DNA from: Darksidea phi
Taxonomy: Eukaryota > Ascomycota > Dothideomycetes > Pleosporales > Lentitheciaceae
Assembly (NCBI GenBank): GCA_030770425.1
Contig: JASJFT010000256.1
Location: 1 to 54,791 of the forward strand
Length of the DNA: 54,791 bases
Direction: 5' to 3'
Shown: in pieces, positions 1-10,989 of the stretch
Numbering within the stretch: position 1 is the stretch's first letter
Layout: each line of letters starts with the position of its first letter
Made by a program: the position numbers and the translations under genes
The notes under the pieces: generated by a model
Database searches by the model: none
What the model saw: the letters and a program-made list of their open reading frames with translations, nothing else
Told to the model about the DNA's origin: nothing

Positions 1-92
1 ACCCCCACCCACCCCCCACACCACACCCCCCCGCGCGGCCCCCCCCCCCCCCCAAAAAAAAACCCCTGGAAAAAACCCGGGCCACCCCCCCC

Positions 93-130
<38 letters not shown>
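1..130. other. Low-complexity sequence end (poly-C then poly-A)
   Basis: Runs of C with scattered A and G, then about 40 consecutive A. No coding or repeat unit is visible. It looks like a poorly resolved assembly or read end rather than biology; no TTAGGG/CCCTAA telomere units are present. Confidence 0.8.
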
Positions 131-133
<3 letters not shown>

Positions 134-1870
134 AGTAATATAAAAGAAAATAAATAATTACTAGAAGAAAGAGTATTTTAAACTTATAAAAGTAATACTA
201 TATATAGTAGATATAGAGATTTTATCTCTTATATAAATATATACCTATAAGTTTAATAAAAATAGTTTCTTTAATAAAATTAAAGTAAAGCTAGTTATAT
301 AAGGAGATCTATAAACTTAATAAAATAATATATATATTATTATATTAATTATTAAAATCTTTAGAACTTTAATAGCTCTAACTACTTAATTTAGATTATT
401 TATATATTAATATAATACTATAAATACTTTTCTAAATACTAAAATCTCTTAATAGCTATATTATAATACTTTTAAAAGATTTTTAAAGTAATATAAATTA
501 CTATTACTACTACGTCGAGTACTATATAGACTAAAGAAAGTATTATTACTTTAGTATTAAGATCTATCTATAACCCTTACTTAGCTAAAACTAAGAAGGA
601 TACTAAATACGCTATATCTATATAATAATAAAGGTCTTATTATCTTCTTTTATATAGATAATATTATAGTTTTAATTTATTTAAGAAATAAAACTATTTA
701 TAAGAAGTTTAAGAGAAGACTATTAAAATACTATAAACTTTATTTAATAGGTTAACTTAACTAATTCTTTAGTATATATATACTATAAGATATAAAGTAA
801 GACTATATATAGTTTATTTAAGACTTATTTATTAATAAGATTATTATAAAGTTTAACTTTAAAAAAGGCTTAAATAACTTTCCTTAAATACTAATAACTA
901 AAATCTATCTCAAACCTTTTATTAGACTAGTAGAAGAATTAGTTATTAAAATATATTAATAGCTAGTCGAATTAATAGCCTATATTATAGTAATTATAAG
1001 AGCTAATATTTTAAAAACTATAGAGGAAAGAAGAGAGCTTACTAGAGCTACTTAGGAGTAAATTAAGAGGAAGATTACTATCTATTATAATAGAGAGCTC
1101 GGCTCTTCCTATATAAATCTATCGGAGTATAAGGATAATACTTCTCTAGTCTATTAGAGCTTGGGAATAATTATCCCTAGGTACTACGTAGCTTAGGCGT
1201 TACGATAAAAACTTATTTAACCCTCTTTATATATCTAATAAGGGCTAGCCCTTAATATATTAATACTATTTATTATACTTAGAGATTTATTATAGAAACT
1301 TAATATTTAATAATAAAAGCTTTAGCTTATATATTTATTTATTAAGTCTTCTCTATAAATAGAAAATAAGAATTAGATACTAAACTTATATTCTATAGTA
1401 TATTAGATATATTATTTATTAATAATCTTATTATAAGAATAAACTTAGATAGATTTCTCTTTAAGCTATTTAGTATATCTATTAACTAGAAGATAATAAA
1501 GTAAAGAATAGTTTCTAAATTAACTACTAAAGCTAAATTATACTTACTCTTATAAATAACGTTTAATATAATCTAGTAAAATAATTTATTTAAATAACTA
1601 AGCTTTAAGACTAATATTAAACTAGTTATCTATTATAATAATATATAAATAGTTAAAATAGTTACTAAAACTATTAAAAAGCTTTAATCTAAGCTTAAAT
1701 ATATTAATATTTATTAACTATAGCTTTAATAGTTAGTAGAGTAGAGAGAAATAATTATTAAATAGATTTTTATAGCTAAAATACTAGTTAATAAGCTAAC
1801 TAAGATACTTCTAAAGTAAAAGTATAAAGCTTTTATTTATTAACTTAGACTAGAAGATATTTCTAAGTAG
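131..1870 (+). mobile_element. RIP-degraded Ty1/Copia retrotransposon, 3' part of pol
   Basis: The segment is extremely A+T-rich, and all frames are broken mostly by TAG/TAA. Reading TAG as Gln between about 1380 and 1870 on the plus strand restores the order of a Copia RNase H: a (V)SKLTTKAKLYLL segment (usually SSTEAE), YYNNI.IVKIVTK (usually DNQ...), SKLKYINI (usually TKLKHVDI), an IFIAKILANKLTKIL segment (usually VPT..M.AD.LTK.L) and a closing KYKAFI..LRLEDIS. Loss of CAG to TAG throughout is the expected mark of RIP. Reverse transcriptase and integrase must lie upstream, but I could not read them reliably. The element is dead. Confidence 0.8.
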
Positions 1871-2591
1871 TTAAGTTTTTATCTTAATTAATATAAGATT
1901 AATTAACTAGCTAGTATTAATCCTAAGTAGTCTTAAGTAGGATAGCTTTTATCTAATCTACTACTAAACTTCTATCCTAATTAGCTACTCTACTTTAATC
2001 TAGTCTAGTATTAGAGTAGGCTTCTATCCTAAGTAGCTATTTACTACTATCTCTTTTAAGTATCTTATTTTATTCTATTTATATATCTATTTTATTCTAT
2101 TTACTTATTTATTTACCTTTCTAAGAAGTTTATATACTTTTATTTACTCCTTTAAAGTAGTATATTTATTTCTTTAAACTATTAAATTTTATAAAAATAA
2201 GGATAGTATAGTAGGCTTAAAGCTTATATTAATATCTTTAGGTATACTATATAATCTAAACTATATTTAAATACCTTTAGATATACTATATATTCTAAAC
2301 TATCGTAGTAAACTAGTTTATAGATAGCTCCTTTAAATACTATAACTTAAAGAGTTATATAAAGAAATAGAGAGGTTTAGAGTAAAGGATTTTATTTTTA
2401 TATAAGTTTAATTCCTATATAAAGTACTATCTTTTTACTTTCTTTTTAATTATTACTCCTAATTTACTAGAATTAGGGGGGTAAAGAAGTATTAAATAAA
2501 CCCCTTCCTAATCGCTTATACTCTTTTTACCTATCCTTTTATTACTTCTTAATATTTTATACCCTTTTACTATCCTTTTAGGGTAGGGGGG
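1871..2591 (+). other. AT-rich 3' untranslated part of the Copia element ending in a polypurine tract
   Basis: Non-coding, AT-rich continuation after the RNase H end. It closes with a purine-only run (agggtagggggg without the single t) directly before TGTATTAGG. That is where a polypurine tract priming plus-strand DNA synthesis should sit relative to a 3' LTR. A second G-run of similar sequence lies near 2475. Confidence 0.5.
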
Positions 2592-2754
2592 TGTATTAGG
2601 CTAGCTCCCACACCAGGTTAGCTCACATAACTACTCCTGGCTGCTACGCCGCATTCTGTTCTATATAAGCTGCTCTCATACAGAGCTATTACAATCAACC
2701 GCAGTTCTCACTTCTTTCCCTCACAGTGATTCACCCTGATTCCTCACTGTGACA
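2592..2754 (+). repeat. Candidate 3' LTR of the Copia element (163 bp)
   Basis: The block starts TGTATTAGG, ends CTGTGACA (TG...CA, with TGT/ACA inverted ends), and has a TATA-like CTATATAAG around 2662 followed by C-rich sequence. The polypurine tract abuts its left end. Base composition jumps to normal exactly here, so the LTR has escaped the C-to-T decay that ruined the body. No matching 5' LTR lies in the window, so the call rests on position and end sequences. Confidence 0.55.
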
Positions 2755-3706
2755 CCCCCTTTGAGCATTAGAAGCGCTCAGTCTACTCTAATAAATCGGC
2801 TTTCTCCGGCTTGCGAGATAAGAGGAAAGGGATATTTGGGTTCCTAAATAAGAAAACTGTCGGCAGAGAGGCTACCATAGGTGGCGTTTCCTTACAGTGC
2901 ATGAACCGTGCAAGAGCCCCCTAAGAAGTGAATTTTGTATTTAAGGACTTTTATTTCAGGACTAAATGCTTGCATATTGTGCCTTTGATGTGGGAATAGA
3001 AGTCATAAATGAAGCAGAAGATGGGCGAAGTAAACAGGGCATATAAATATCAGAAGGGGATATCAGCGAGCTGATGTATATTACGCTTATTTTCAGCATG
3101 TAAATCGATTCGATGGCGATGTTTCGGAAGTTCGATGTGTTCCTAGGAGCGGATTGGCCTAACTTCATAGTTCTGGGCATTTTCGTTCTAGTGGCTTACT
3201 TTTCCATATGCCACTGATACAAGTGTACTGATTGAGGCAAGGCGTGCGGAGCTCATCGATTTTGCCTTGGACGCGTAACTGGCCCAATCCATCTTCTCGG
3301 TTATCTCTGCCTTCAACCGAAAGCTGCAACCAGACATCACGCCACCTTTTCGCTCCCCGAGCTTCGTTCCGACAGCGATTGGGAAGATTATTTCGGGAAA
3401 CTGAAGAGCTGAGTGGCACGAAGTTGGGAGTGTGAGCGAATGAAGGGGGACGCTAATGGCGATGAGGCCCTGCTTCGGGAAGATGGTGTGCGCCCAGCCA
3501 TGAAGGGTTATCTGCCACGTCGGGCACTCCCTTGGCGCAAAAGTGGTTTCGTAATGCAGAGTGCGGTAGGGGCGTGTGGGACAGTACTTGGTTAGATGCA
3601 AAGGGCAAGGATAGCCGGCTAGATTGCTGGCACAGTTTTCCATAGTGACATGAGCAGATTTGTGACATGGTTGGAAAGGGAACTATATTACATTTCTGGA
3701 AGATTT
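2755..3706. other. Intergenic, no supported gene
   Basis: Normal base composition. Several short overlapping reading frames occur on both strands (longest about 150 codons, minus, 3188-3643), but none has a recognisable domain, splice structure or consistent codon use. Confidence 0.5.
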
Positions 3707-5114
3707 CTAACTTCCCTTGGCGGTAGTAATAGGATGATAAGCTGCACTTCCAAACCTCTCAAAAGTAACAACATCCGGTCCCACCACACTCGTCCTCAGT
3801 ATATGCTCCCACGTCCATTGGCATTCCTCACCAACCCCATTCTGCGCCGCCACATCCGTTAATGGTAGTGCAACCGTTGGCCGATAACTCTGCTGACAAA
3901 TAGTGCTCATAGTCGGCGTTGCCAATTTTGCTCTATAGTAGTGTTCCGCGTTCACTGTAATCAGGTCCTGGACTAAGAAATTGGGGTTAAAGGAGATGGT
4001 ACAGCGGTTCGGCCCCCGGGGTCTGGGTTTATGGCATGCTGACGACTGGGAGAGAATAGAGGTGGAGGGTTGCGAAAGTGTGAGGAGCGGGAATGTTGTT
4101 GATGCGCTGTATACCGCTTTTCCAGTGGAATTTGTGCCGATTTGGGAGCGGTATCCGTGCACCGTGTAGATGGTCACGTTGTGGATAAGATGGTATACGT
4201 ACGGACTCGTCATTGTGAGGCCGGACGTTGTTGCTGTGTTTGGCGGACCGGTTATCGTAGGTGTGCCTGTCGGAAAGGTGGCGTTGGGATTGCAAAACGC
4301 GTTCTTATCTGTGGGTTGCGCAGTAGGCCAGAAATATGCCTCGTAGGATCCGGCTTTAAATGAGCATTTGGGCCGTGTGGGAGGTTGCGGCTGGGTCGTT
4401 GGTGTTACAAGGACGGTGCAGCCGGGTCGTTCGGGCGACATGATGAAACCCCCGGTAGCGGTGCTGTTTGCGCTGGCTTGCGAGAGGCGCCAGGTATACG
4501 CTTCCGCCAGCCTTTTGCATACTGGGCTCAAGTCAGGCGCGACTGTGCAGCTTGGTACAGGCAATTTTTCGAGCTCCGTTGCCCAGGTGGGTTTCAACCA
4601 AGTGTCTGTCCCTGTCATAGTGTAGTAATTGGTGGACGTGTACGGGGTTGATGTACAGCGCGTGATACAGTCAGAAGCTCGGGGATATCCATCGCAAAGC
4701 GTAGTCAAGCCGGGATAGTTTACAGGGTCGCATACCTCCCGTGGGTAGACATAGGTGGCGATTCTCACACTCGGTGTGGGGTACCTGTATGATGTATATA
4801 CTTGACCGCTGCGGATTTGTTCGGAAAGGAACCTACTAGTGACTGAGTAGTTCGATTGAGAATCCCAGCACGCAATCGCGTCTTTTGGGATGTCTGAGAA
4901 CTGAGGCGGGAGCGGGATGACATTGGCCGTAGGAAATGGTGCATGTGTGGATGGGAGAGTATCCGGAGTTGAAAATGTGAATGTCGAATTAGAGGCGGTC
5001 GTTTCTTCGATCGTTCAGCGTAGCCATACTGGTAGTAGTCGACTTACGAGCGATTGCGCAACCAAAACCCAGTAGGGCGACCATCAATGCGAGATGCGCA
5101 ATACAAGCTGCCAT
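3707..5114 (-). CDS. Secreted Cys/Pro/Thr-rich hypothetical protein, two exons
   Basis: Exon 1 is 5114-5048 and exon 2 is 5004-3707, separated by a 43-nt intron (GTAAGT donor, TGAAC near the acceptor). The joined frame gives 454 aa. Exon 1 encodes MAACIAHLALMVALLGFGCA, a clear signal peptide; the rest has many Cys, Pro, Thr and N-glycosylation sequons (NST, NVT, NAT) and no transmembrane helix. The product is therefore probably extracellular or wall-associated. An exon-2-only model starting at 4768 would lose the signal peptide and about 80 residues. I do not recognise a family; Cys residues are spread along the chain. Its position beside a RIP-affected transposon is typical of lineage-specific secreted proteins. 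The intron is short even for a fungus, so that junction is the weak point. Confidence 0.7.
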
Positions 5115-6113
5115 GATGAACTGGTATTGCTTGCGTGTTTGCGTTGGGCTTGAGTGTAAAATTAAGCTTGATGTTTGGACGCTTCTTATTCACCTTTAAC
5201 ATTCACGGGCATGTGACGGAATTACCCTGAGTCTTCTTGGCTTACGAATCCCCTATTACGTTTGCATGTAGCCTATATCAAACTTTAAATGAAATAGTCA
5301 TGACTATTCGACAAAAAAGGAAATTTTGAACTTACGTTACGCTGAACCGTTACCTTGGAGTGATACTAATCTAATTTGGATTAATGTAGCGTGTCCAGAT
5401 AAGGAATCGTACCCGCTCTGATGAACTCCGATGGACGGTAATGATCGCCTACATAAATCAGCCGTGAAACAATGCTTCCGACTTCCGAGCTCGACCACTG
5501 GATCCGCCTAGGCCCCAAGTCGACACCAACAAGCCAATATCCCATGGTGAATGCGCGAGGTTACGGACCCGGAAAGATGGACGGAAGGATATAACCTACT
5601 TCATACATTAGCTCCAATTGGCGATAGTAATACGATAATACCCCTACTCGATAGGGGCGCAGAAATCTTGCATCTCGAGAAGTGACAACTGGGTGTGTAT
5701 TAACGTTGCGGAGAAGGACGGCCATACTAGACTTAAAGATAATTCGATAAAACGCATTCCAAACTCTTCACCCTGAGAATTATTACATCTATTGCCTCCA
5801 ACGTTCGCGAACACCTTTGATAAAGATAATATCGCCCTAGAAGGTTGTAACTCATACAGTATTAACGGCGATCTATGCGCGGCGGTAACAGGTAACTATT
5901 TAGTTCCCTTCCTTACCGTTTTATAGATAATATGGCTGATTCTTTCTTAGAAATTTAAGGTCATCCTTAAAGAGACTAAGTTCTGAAAGATTCTTTTGCG
6001 CACGCAATAATACATTCCATCGTTCCAGCATGGTTCAAAGGATCACAGGCCTATTATGTAGATAACGGATGCCTCTTCTTCGAGTCCCTAGGGTAATAAT
6101 TGTTAGGGTCAAG
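5115..6113. other. Intergenic, possibly containing unreadable decayed coding sequence
   Basis: About 1 kb without an open frame of useful length. The proximal part should hold the promoter of the secreted protein gene on the minus strand. The distal part may belong to the decayed gene that becomes readable at 6114, but no frame is convincing. Confidence 0.4.
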
Positions 6114-7265
6114 ATCCGCTGACAGCGAAACATACTATGCGGGCGATGTAATGGGATATGGCTTGAATATTAGGATGAGGAAGGCTACCGTGCACTTAAT
6201 GGTAAACGGCTGGAATCCTACAAGTATACTACTATGTTTTCTTGGTCACTGCGTGTTGATCAGATTACAGAGGAGACATTTAACGAATACAAATTTATAA
6301 AGGGTAAGATCTGTTCGTACGTAGGCTTTCCGACCGACAGCGAAGGGGACGATCTCTACGTCCGAGTCGTCCTCGGCAAGTCCAATGAGCACCCTTTTTC
6401 TATAGAGGGCCACATACTAGAGTTTCTGTCTTACTCGACGACTCCATTATTCCGCGCCCACCCCCGACTTTAGCGAAAGAGGAGACCGCGTAGTGAGAAT
6501 CAACGAGACGACAAGAGATGCGAAACAGAGTAAGACTTCAAACAGATATCACTACTCGCGAAGCGTTTGCTATCATATGTTGCAGCTTACGGCGAGTGTT
6601 CTATATGCTCGAAAATTCCCAACACATGTCCGGCCTCAAACCCTCGAGCTAATGCCGCGGCCCCCGTACTAAGCTGTGCCATGTCAAAGCCAATTCTTGT
6701 GCTCTATGAAGATGAGCAAGTTCGGTGCTGTGATTGGACTAATTTTCAAGCAATAGCATGTATCAACTATAGTGAGGGTCGCAGCAACGGTCGGCCGGTT
6801 GATCTGGACAGTATGGTCTTAGACCTCAAGCGGCATATTCTCGTGTACAAACATGAGAAACCATGTAACAGGGCACTTTCCGCACAAGACCAAAATACCT
6901 CGATTTTGGACTTCAATCTCCCCACCAGGGAGTCGATGGACCAGGAAGGTGACGCACAGGTGATACCTTCGCCTGTCCTCATCGCCGATGCACCGGATCT
7001 CGATATGATAGTCGGTGACGCTCCTTTATATTGTTCCTCGTCGCTTGACTATATTACGAGCAGGGGTTGGGTGTGCTCTATCGATTTATCCGACAACGTT
7101 CCGGAAACCTTTCAGCGATATTTCTTTATTCCTTCAGTCTGGCTGAGCAGAGGCGACGCACTAATCATGACTGTGACGGACAACCTGGATGTAGTAGTCG
7201 TACGTAAAGGAGAGATTGACGTAGTGGAAGGTGGTTTCCTAAACGTTGAGGACGTAGCTTTGTAA
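6114..7265 (+). pseudogene. Relic of a large hypothetical fungal protein with four in-frame stops
   Basis: One frame reads as protein over about 380 codons, interrupted by TGA at 6120, TAG at 6171, TAG at 6471 and TAA at 6531. Each stop could come from CGA, CAG or CAA by one C-to-T change, matching RIP-like decay. Between the stops the text is protein-like (GKRLESYKYTT, EEYKFIKGKI-type segment, EFLSYSTTPLFRAHPRL), and the last 230 codons are open, ending with a WVCSIDLS...FQRYFFIPSVWLS tail. That tail reminds me of C-terminal regions of large fungal NLR/WD-type proteins, but the resemblance is from memory and weak. The N-terminal catalytic part is missing or unreadable. The open stretch from 6567 could alternatively be expressed as a 200-aa remnant. 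Confidence 0.55.
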
Positions 7266-8170
7266 ATTTGGATAACGGCTACAATGTGCGCCACGCTGAA
7301 ACGGACGACGCTTCCACAGCTCCAATGTTCGCGTACCTTCAAAAGTATTTTCTCTATCTCCTAGATAGATTTAGTTTAATTTAGTAACCAACAAAGTCCT
7401 GGAAGATAGTCGCAAACAACCTCACAGACAGGGATGAAGCGGAAAAACTAGAAGGACGTCGCAATAATCACGTCGGTGCTGCCGCTCCTATGCGACCTCG
7501 ATGGGCTGAAAACCACCTCGATGGGCGGAAAACCACCTCGAAATAACTGCGTAGCTACAACAGCGTATATGTTAGCATCTGCGTATATCTCAAACTGCTT
7601 GTTTCCAGTCTGCAATACACCGTGAAGTCGGGGTACAGAGTTGGCAAAGCCATCATCCAGAGCAGCGCTAGTATCCATTGTCTTATACAAGCGGTCACCG
7701 CTCTCTCACGATTGCGACGTAATCTTACTCCTAGGTTATTATAGCTAATTCCAACATGCAAATAAGACCTCTGCCATCAGGAAGTACGAAGCTTTCGCGT
7801 GCGCCGCCAGTTGCAGAATTGCAGTCGCAAACGAAAGTGCGATCACTATCGTCCAGGTCATTTGGAAGGCGAAGTAGAGTTGTGCTGGGTAGGGATGGCT
7901 TGAGAATGGCTGGGATGTGTCAGAATCAGAGTAGAATTGGATTGAGCCGATGGCAATAACATTGAGATGTCGACGAACGACACAACCTTAGACATAGCCT
8001 TGCTATGTTTCACTTCAACCGTCATTCCCCCTCCGACAACAAGAAGGAGCAACTGCCCTCACTAACCCGACATCTTAGCTCGCCCTTTACATTATCTAGC
8101 TACTGGTTTTAATCAAGAATCAAAGTTGAACATCCTGGGAAGATGGAAATCAAAACAGCATGCAGGGAGC
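7266..8170. other. Intergenic between the relic and the PNPOx/FNR gene
   Basis: Only short, unsupported frames occur (up to 80 codons on either strand). The region holds the 20-bp tandem repeat and the 3' end of the flavoprotein gene. Confidence 0.5.
7495..7540. repeat. 20-bp tandem repeat, about 2.3 copies
   Basis: Unit acctcgatgggctgaaaacc at 7495-7514 is repeated at 7515-7534 with one change (ctg to cgg), followed by a further acctcg. It lies in non-coding sequence. Confidence 0.9.
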
Positions 8171-9985
8171 TCAAAAGTCGAAGTTTTCGTAGACGGCCAC
8201 CTTCCCGTCCAACCAAGTAAGCAACTCTTTCCTCAGGGGCTTTCCAGTACACAGATACCAAGTCGACGCATCCACAGTCTCTAAGTCAGACTTTTGAATT
8301 CGTCTCTGTTCGACTTTGGCTCCAAGCAGGTTCAGCTCTGCCATCTTTTGTGCCAAGTCCTTCGGTTGGTTGGCTCCGGTAAGGAAGAGTTCTGTACACT
8401 TCGCCAGCTCTGAATGTCGTCGCAACACGTCTAATACGAGCTCTACATCAATGGGCCTGGTTGTCCAGAGTAATTTGAACCGTTCGGGGCTTATGGTCAA
8501 GCCTTTGAGTTGGCCAAGGAGTGGGGTGATACCGACGCCGCCTGCAACGAAGGGGGTGAGCTTGCCTGCGTCGTATTCCTGCTCGATCAAGAAGTCTCCA
8601 CCAACGCCTACGACAGGGACCTCAAAGCCCGCGCAATCATTTTGACGGAAGAGGTAGTCAGTCACAACTCCTACGTTTCTGATAGTGATTTCGAACTCTT
8701 TCTCTTGCGTGCCACTGGCTTTTGGTCTTGATGATATGGTGAAAGTGCGGATGAAGTCATCATTCAGGCTTCGTGGGTCATCATCGCGCATGTGTGAGTA
8801 GCCGTAGTTAAGGTGATCGGAGAAGTCGAAGGCTACCCACTGACCGGGTGAATAGGCTAGACCTTCTGGAACAGAAAACGTGAAGCGAGTAATCGTAGGA
8901 GTGAGAGGTTTTTTCTGCGTGAGACGCGCGGTTTTACGTGAGGAAGCCATGCTAGCTTTGATATTGCCTTCGGTAGCCAAGGTACGTACTACGGGGTTAT
9001 AGGGCGAAGGTACTTCTCGTACTCCACGGAATGGTAGGCCGCCTTGGACCAAACGCGCTTCATCCAGCTTGATCTTTAGAGCGATTTTGCTTCCTGGTAG
9101 TAGCGCCGCAGCCTCGTTTTCTACGAGGATATCGACTATTCCAGTGATGTAGAGCACATCGCCGGTCTCGTAGTCTGGAAATGTGATGCCAATCTTGGGA
9201 TTTACGAGTAGGTTCCCCAGCGATTGATAGAGGCGGTTTCCGGAGTACTCCGGATAAACAATTTCAGTGTCAGAAAGAATGCGGACGAATCCTGGTGGAC
9301 CGCCTCGATGGTTCGTGTCCATGTCCTCCTCGACACCGCTGGAAAGGAAGAACATGTCCGCTTTTGCGATAACAGCCTTTGCTTCCGAAGATAGAGAAGA
9401 TCCCTGCGAGGCCAGCTTCGAAGAGACGAGCGCAGGTCGGAGTTCGTACTGGTTCAGATACTTCGGACAGTTACCCAAACTCTGCTCGATCTTGGTGATT
9501 AATTGTATCTGATCCTGCTTCTCAGACGCACCATCAACTGGAACGGATCCATGACCATACTCCACGTTTACCTCCCCGATAGTTCCAGCTACCATACGTC
9601 CGAAGAGCTTCATTCTTTGCCTACGCATTAGATCAATCGCCAAGCCGGAAACCATCTTTTCCCCGCCTTGGATCATCTCTCCCTTTTCAGACGTGCCTAC
9701 TAGGGCTTGTACAACAGGGTCATTGACTCCATCGACAATGGTACGCGTTCCGATCATGCCGCCGCCGAGGGGTTCAGAGAAACCGGTATTACCTCCCCAT
9801 AACGAAGTCCAAGGGCGGCCTTGGGAGTCGAGTGTTCCAATGGCGAGTAACGGTGCCTTCTGTAGTGCGAATGCTGCGTGGGGGGTGAGCATACTGGATG
9901 TTGGATTATCGAGATGTGGGAGGTGGAGCAGCTTGTGCATCTGCTGCTCACCCCGATGGAAGGGCATTGCCATGAAGAACGCCAT
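8171..9985 (-). CDS. PNPOx-like FMN-binding / ferredoxin-reductase fusion flavoprotein
   Basis: Single exon, 604 aa, ATG at 9985. The N-terminal half resembles the pyridoxamine-phosphate-oxidase-like split barrel (for example LAIGTLDSQGRPWTSLWGG at about 50-70, and a second barrel-like stretch containing NPKIGITFPDYETGDVLYITG). The C-terminal 230 residues form an FNR-type reductase: RTFTISSRP is the FAD-binding RxYS-like motif and VAGGVGITPLLGQL is the NADPH/pyrophosphate-binding GGxGxTP motif. It ends YENFDF. There is no 2Fe-2S CxxxxCxxC cluster motif and no signal peptide, so a soluble cytosolic NAD(P)H oxidoreductase is likely. Such fusions are widespread in fungi, usually annotated as oxidoreductase FAD-binding protein; the substrate is unknown. 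Domain calls are firm, function is inferred. Confidence 0.9.
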   Translation of the reverse strand: MAFFMAMPFHRGEQQMHKLLHLPHLDNPTSSMLTPHAAFALQKAPLLAIGTLDSQGRPWTSLWGGNTGFSEPLGGGMIGTRTIVDGVNDPVVQALVGTSEKGEMIQGGEKMVSGLAIDLMRRQRMKLFGRMVAGTIGEVNVEYGHGSVPVDGASEKQDQIQLITKIEQSLGNCPKYLNQYELRPALVSSKLASQGSSLSSEAKAVIAKADMFFLSSGVEEDMDTNHRGGPPGFVRILSDTEIVYPEYSGNRLYQSLGNLLVNPKIGITFPDYETGDVLYITGIVDILVENEAAALLPGSKIALKIKLDEARLVQGGLPFRGVREVPSPYNPVVRTLATEGNIKASMASSRKTARLTQKKPLTPTITRFTFSVPEGLAYSPGQWVAFDFSDHLNYGYSHMRDDDPRSLNDDFIRTFTISSRPKASGTQEKEFEITIRNVGVVTDYLFRQNDCAGFEVPVVGVGGDFLIEQEYDAGKLTPFVAGGVGITPLLGQLKGLTISPERFKLLWTTRPIDVELVLDVLRRHSELAKCTELFLTGANQPKDLAQKMAELNLLGAKVEQRRIQKSDLETVDASTWYLCTGKPLRKELLTWLDGKVAVYENFDF

Positions 9986-10989
9986 CGCGACGATTTAGCC
10001 CGATTTTTGCTGTAGTGGATATCTCTCGTATGTCCTGTTACGGTCGAGTGCCGAACACAAAAGGAGCTGCTTTGAAGCCCTTTATAATTCAATGGCTACA
10101 TTCTCGTAGCTGTGCTTTGGAATCTTTCTTGTTAACGAGGGACCTTGGTTCGAGAATCAGCATCGGAACACGCAGCGGCTTCCTTTCGGCATCGCTTCGA
10201 CGCTGACAAGAGAAGACGCCGCGTTTCACTAAGCTCTCGGCCGCGGGGGATTGGCCTTCGTTGAGAGGGCTGAAGACGAAAGAGGGGAATGGTTGCAGAC
10301 GCTGGAGCTGACTGAGCACATCGCTTACGAATTTCATATCACCCCACTCCTATTGCGCTAGGCCTAGACGGGATGGTTTGAAATCATGACATCGAGAATC
10401 ATGCCTTTTGCCCGACATCTTTCCTCACTTGAATGCTCCCGATCTCCTGTTCCCTCCTTCAGAGGCTCCTTGACCTCCTCGCAGATTTGCGTTGCGCGTC
10501 GCTGTCGTTTCAACAACCGGGAACAAGCAATCTACTGGAAGGTTAATTGGTCTTGGCTTACGGCCTTCCAGCCATTTACTTTTTGCTTGACGGCAAGATC
10601 GGCAGGCCAATTCCCGTCAAGTAGTCTTATCAAGGCACCCGGGCATGCGGCAAAGCACCGCAAAATGCCACCCCGGACATTACCACCATGACGGTCAATC
10701 AGGCATCGCGAGGGTCACCAAGCTGCCAAGCTACTGGGTAGCTGCCTGCCTATTCAAGAAGGTCGTAATGGCACGACCGCTGAGCTCCGCCTAAATTGTG
10801 CTTTACGGCGTCAGCAATTTGGATTGTACCTCATACGGTGCCTGCCCACCAGGATACAGGACCAGGTTGGTTAGCAGGGTATGGCACGACGTGAGTACAA
10901 ATGGGAGACTTGCCTCTAGCGCAAAGAAGCCCATCGCAAGCTTCTTCCTAGTAAGCTTCAGGAACCGGCAAAGATCAACTACAGCAGCC
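9986..10989. other. Divergent intergenic region between flavoprotein and aminopeptidase genes
   Basis: Should contain both promoters. Short minus frames occur: 10337-10089 starts with ATG but shows no domain, and 10610-10425 contains ACRSCRQAKSK followed by Trp, which recalls a broken Zn2Cys6 core. Neither is supported as a gene. Confidence 0.5.

Noticed and set aside
3188..3643. 151-codon minus-strand open frame
   Set aside because: No domain, signal or splice support, overlapped by equally long frames on other phases; treated as chance.
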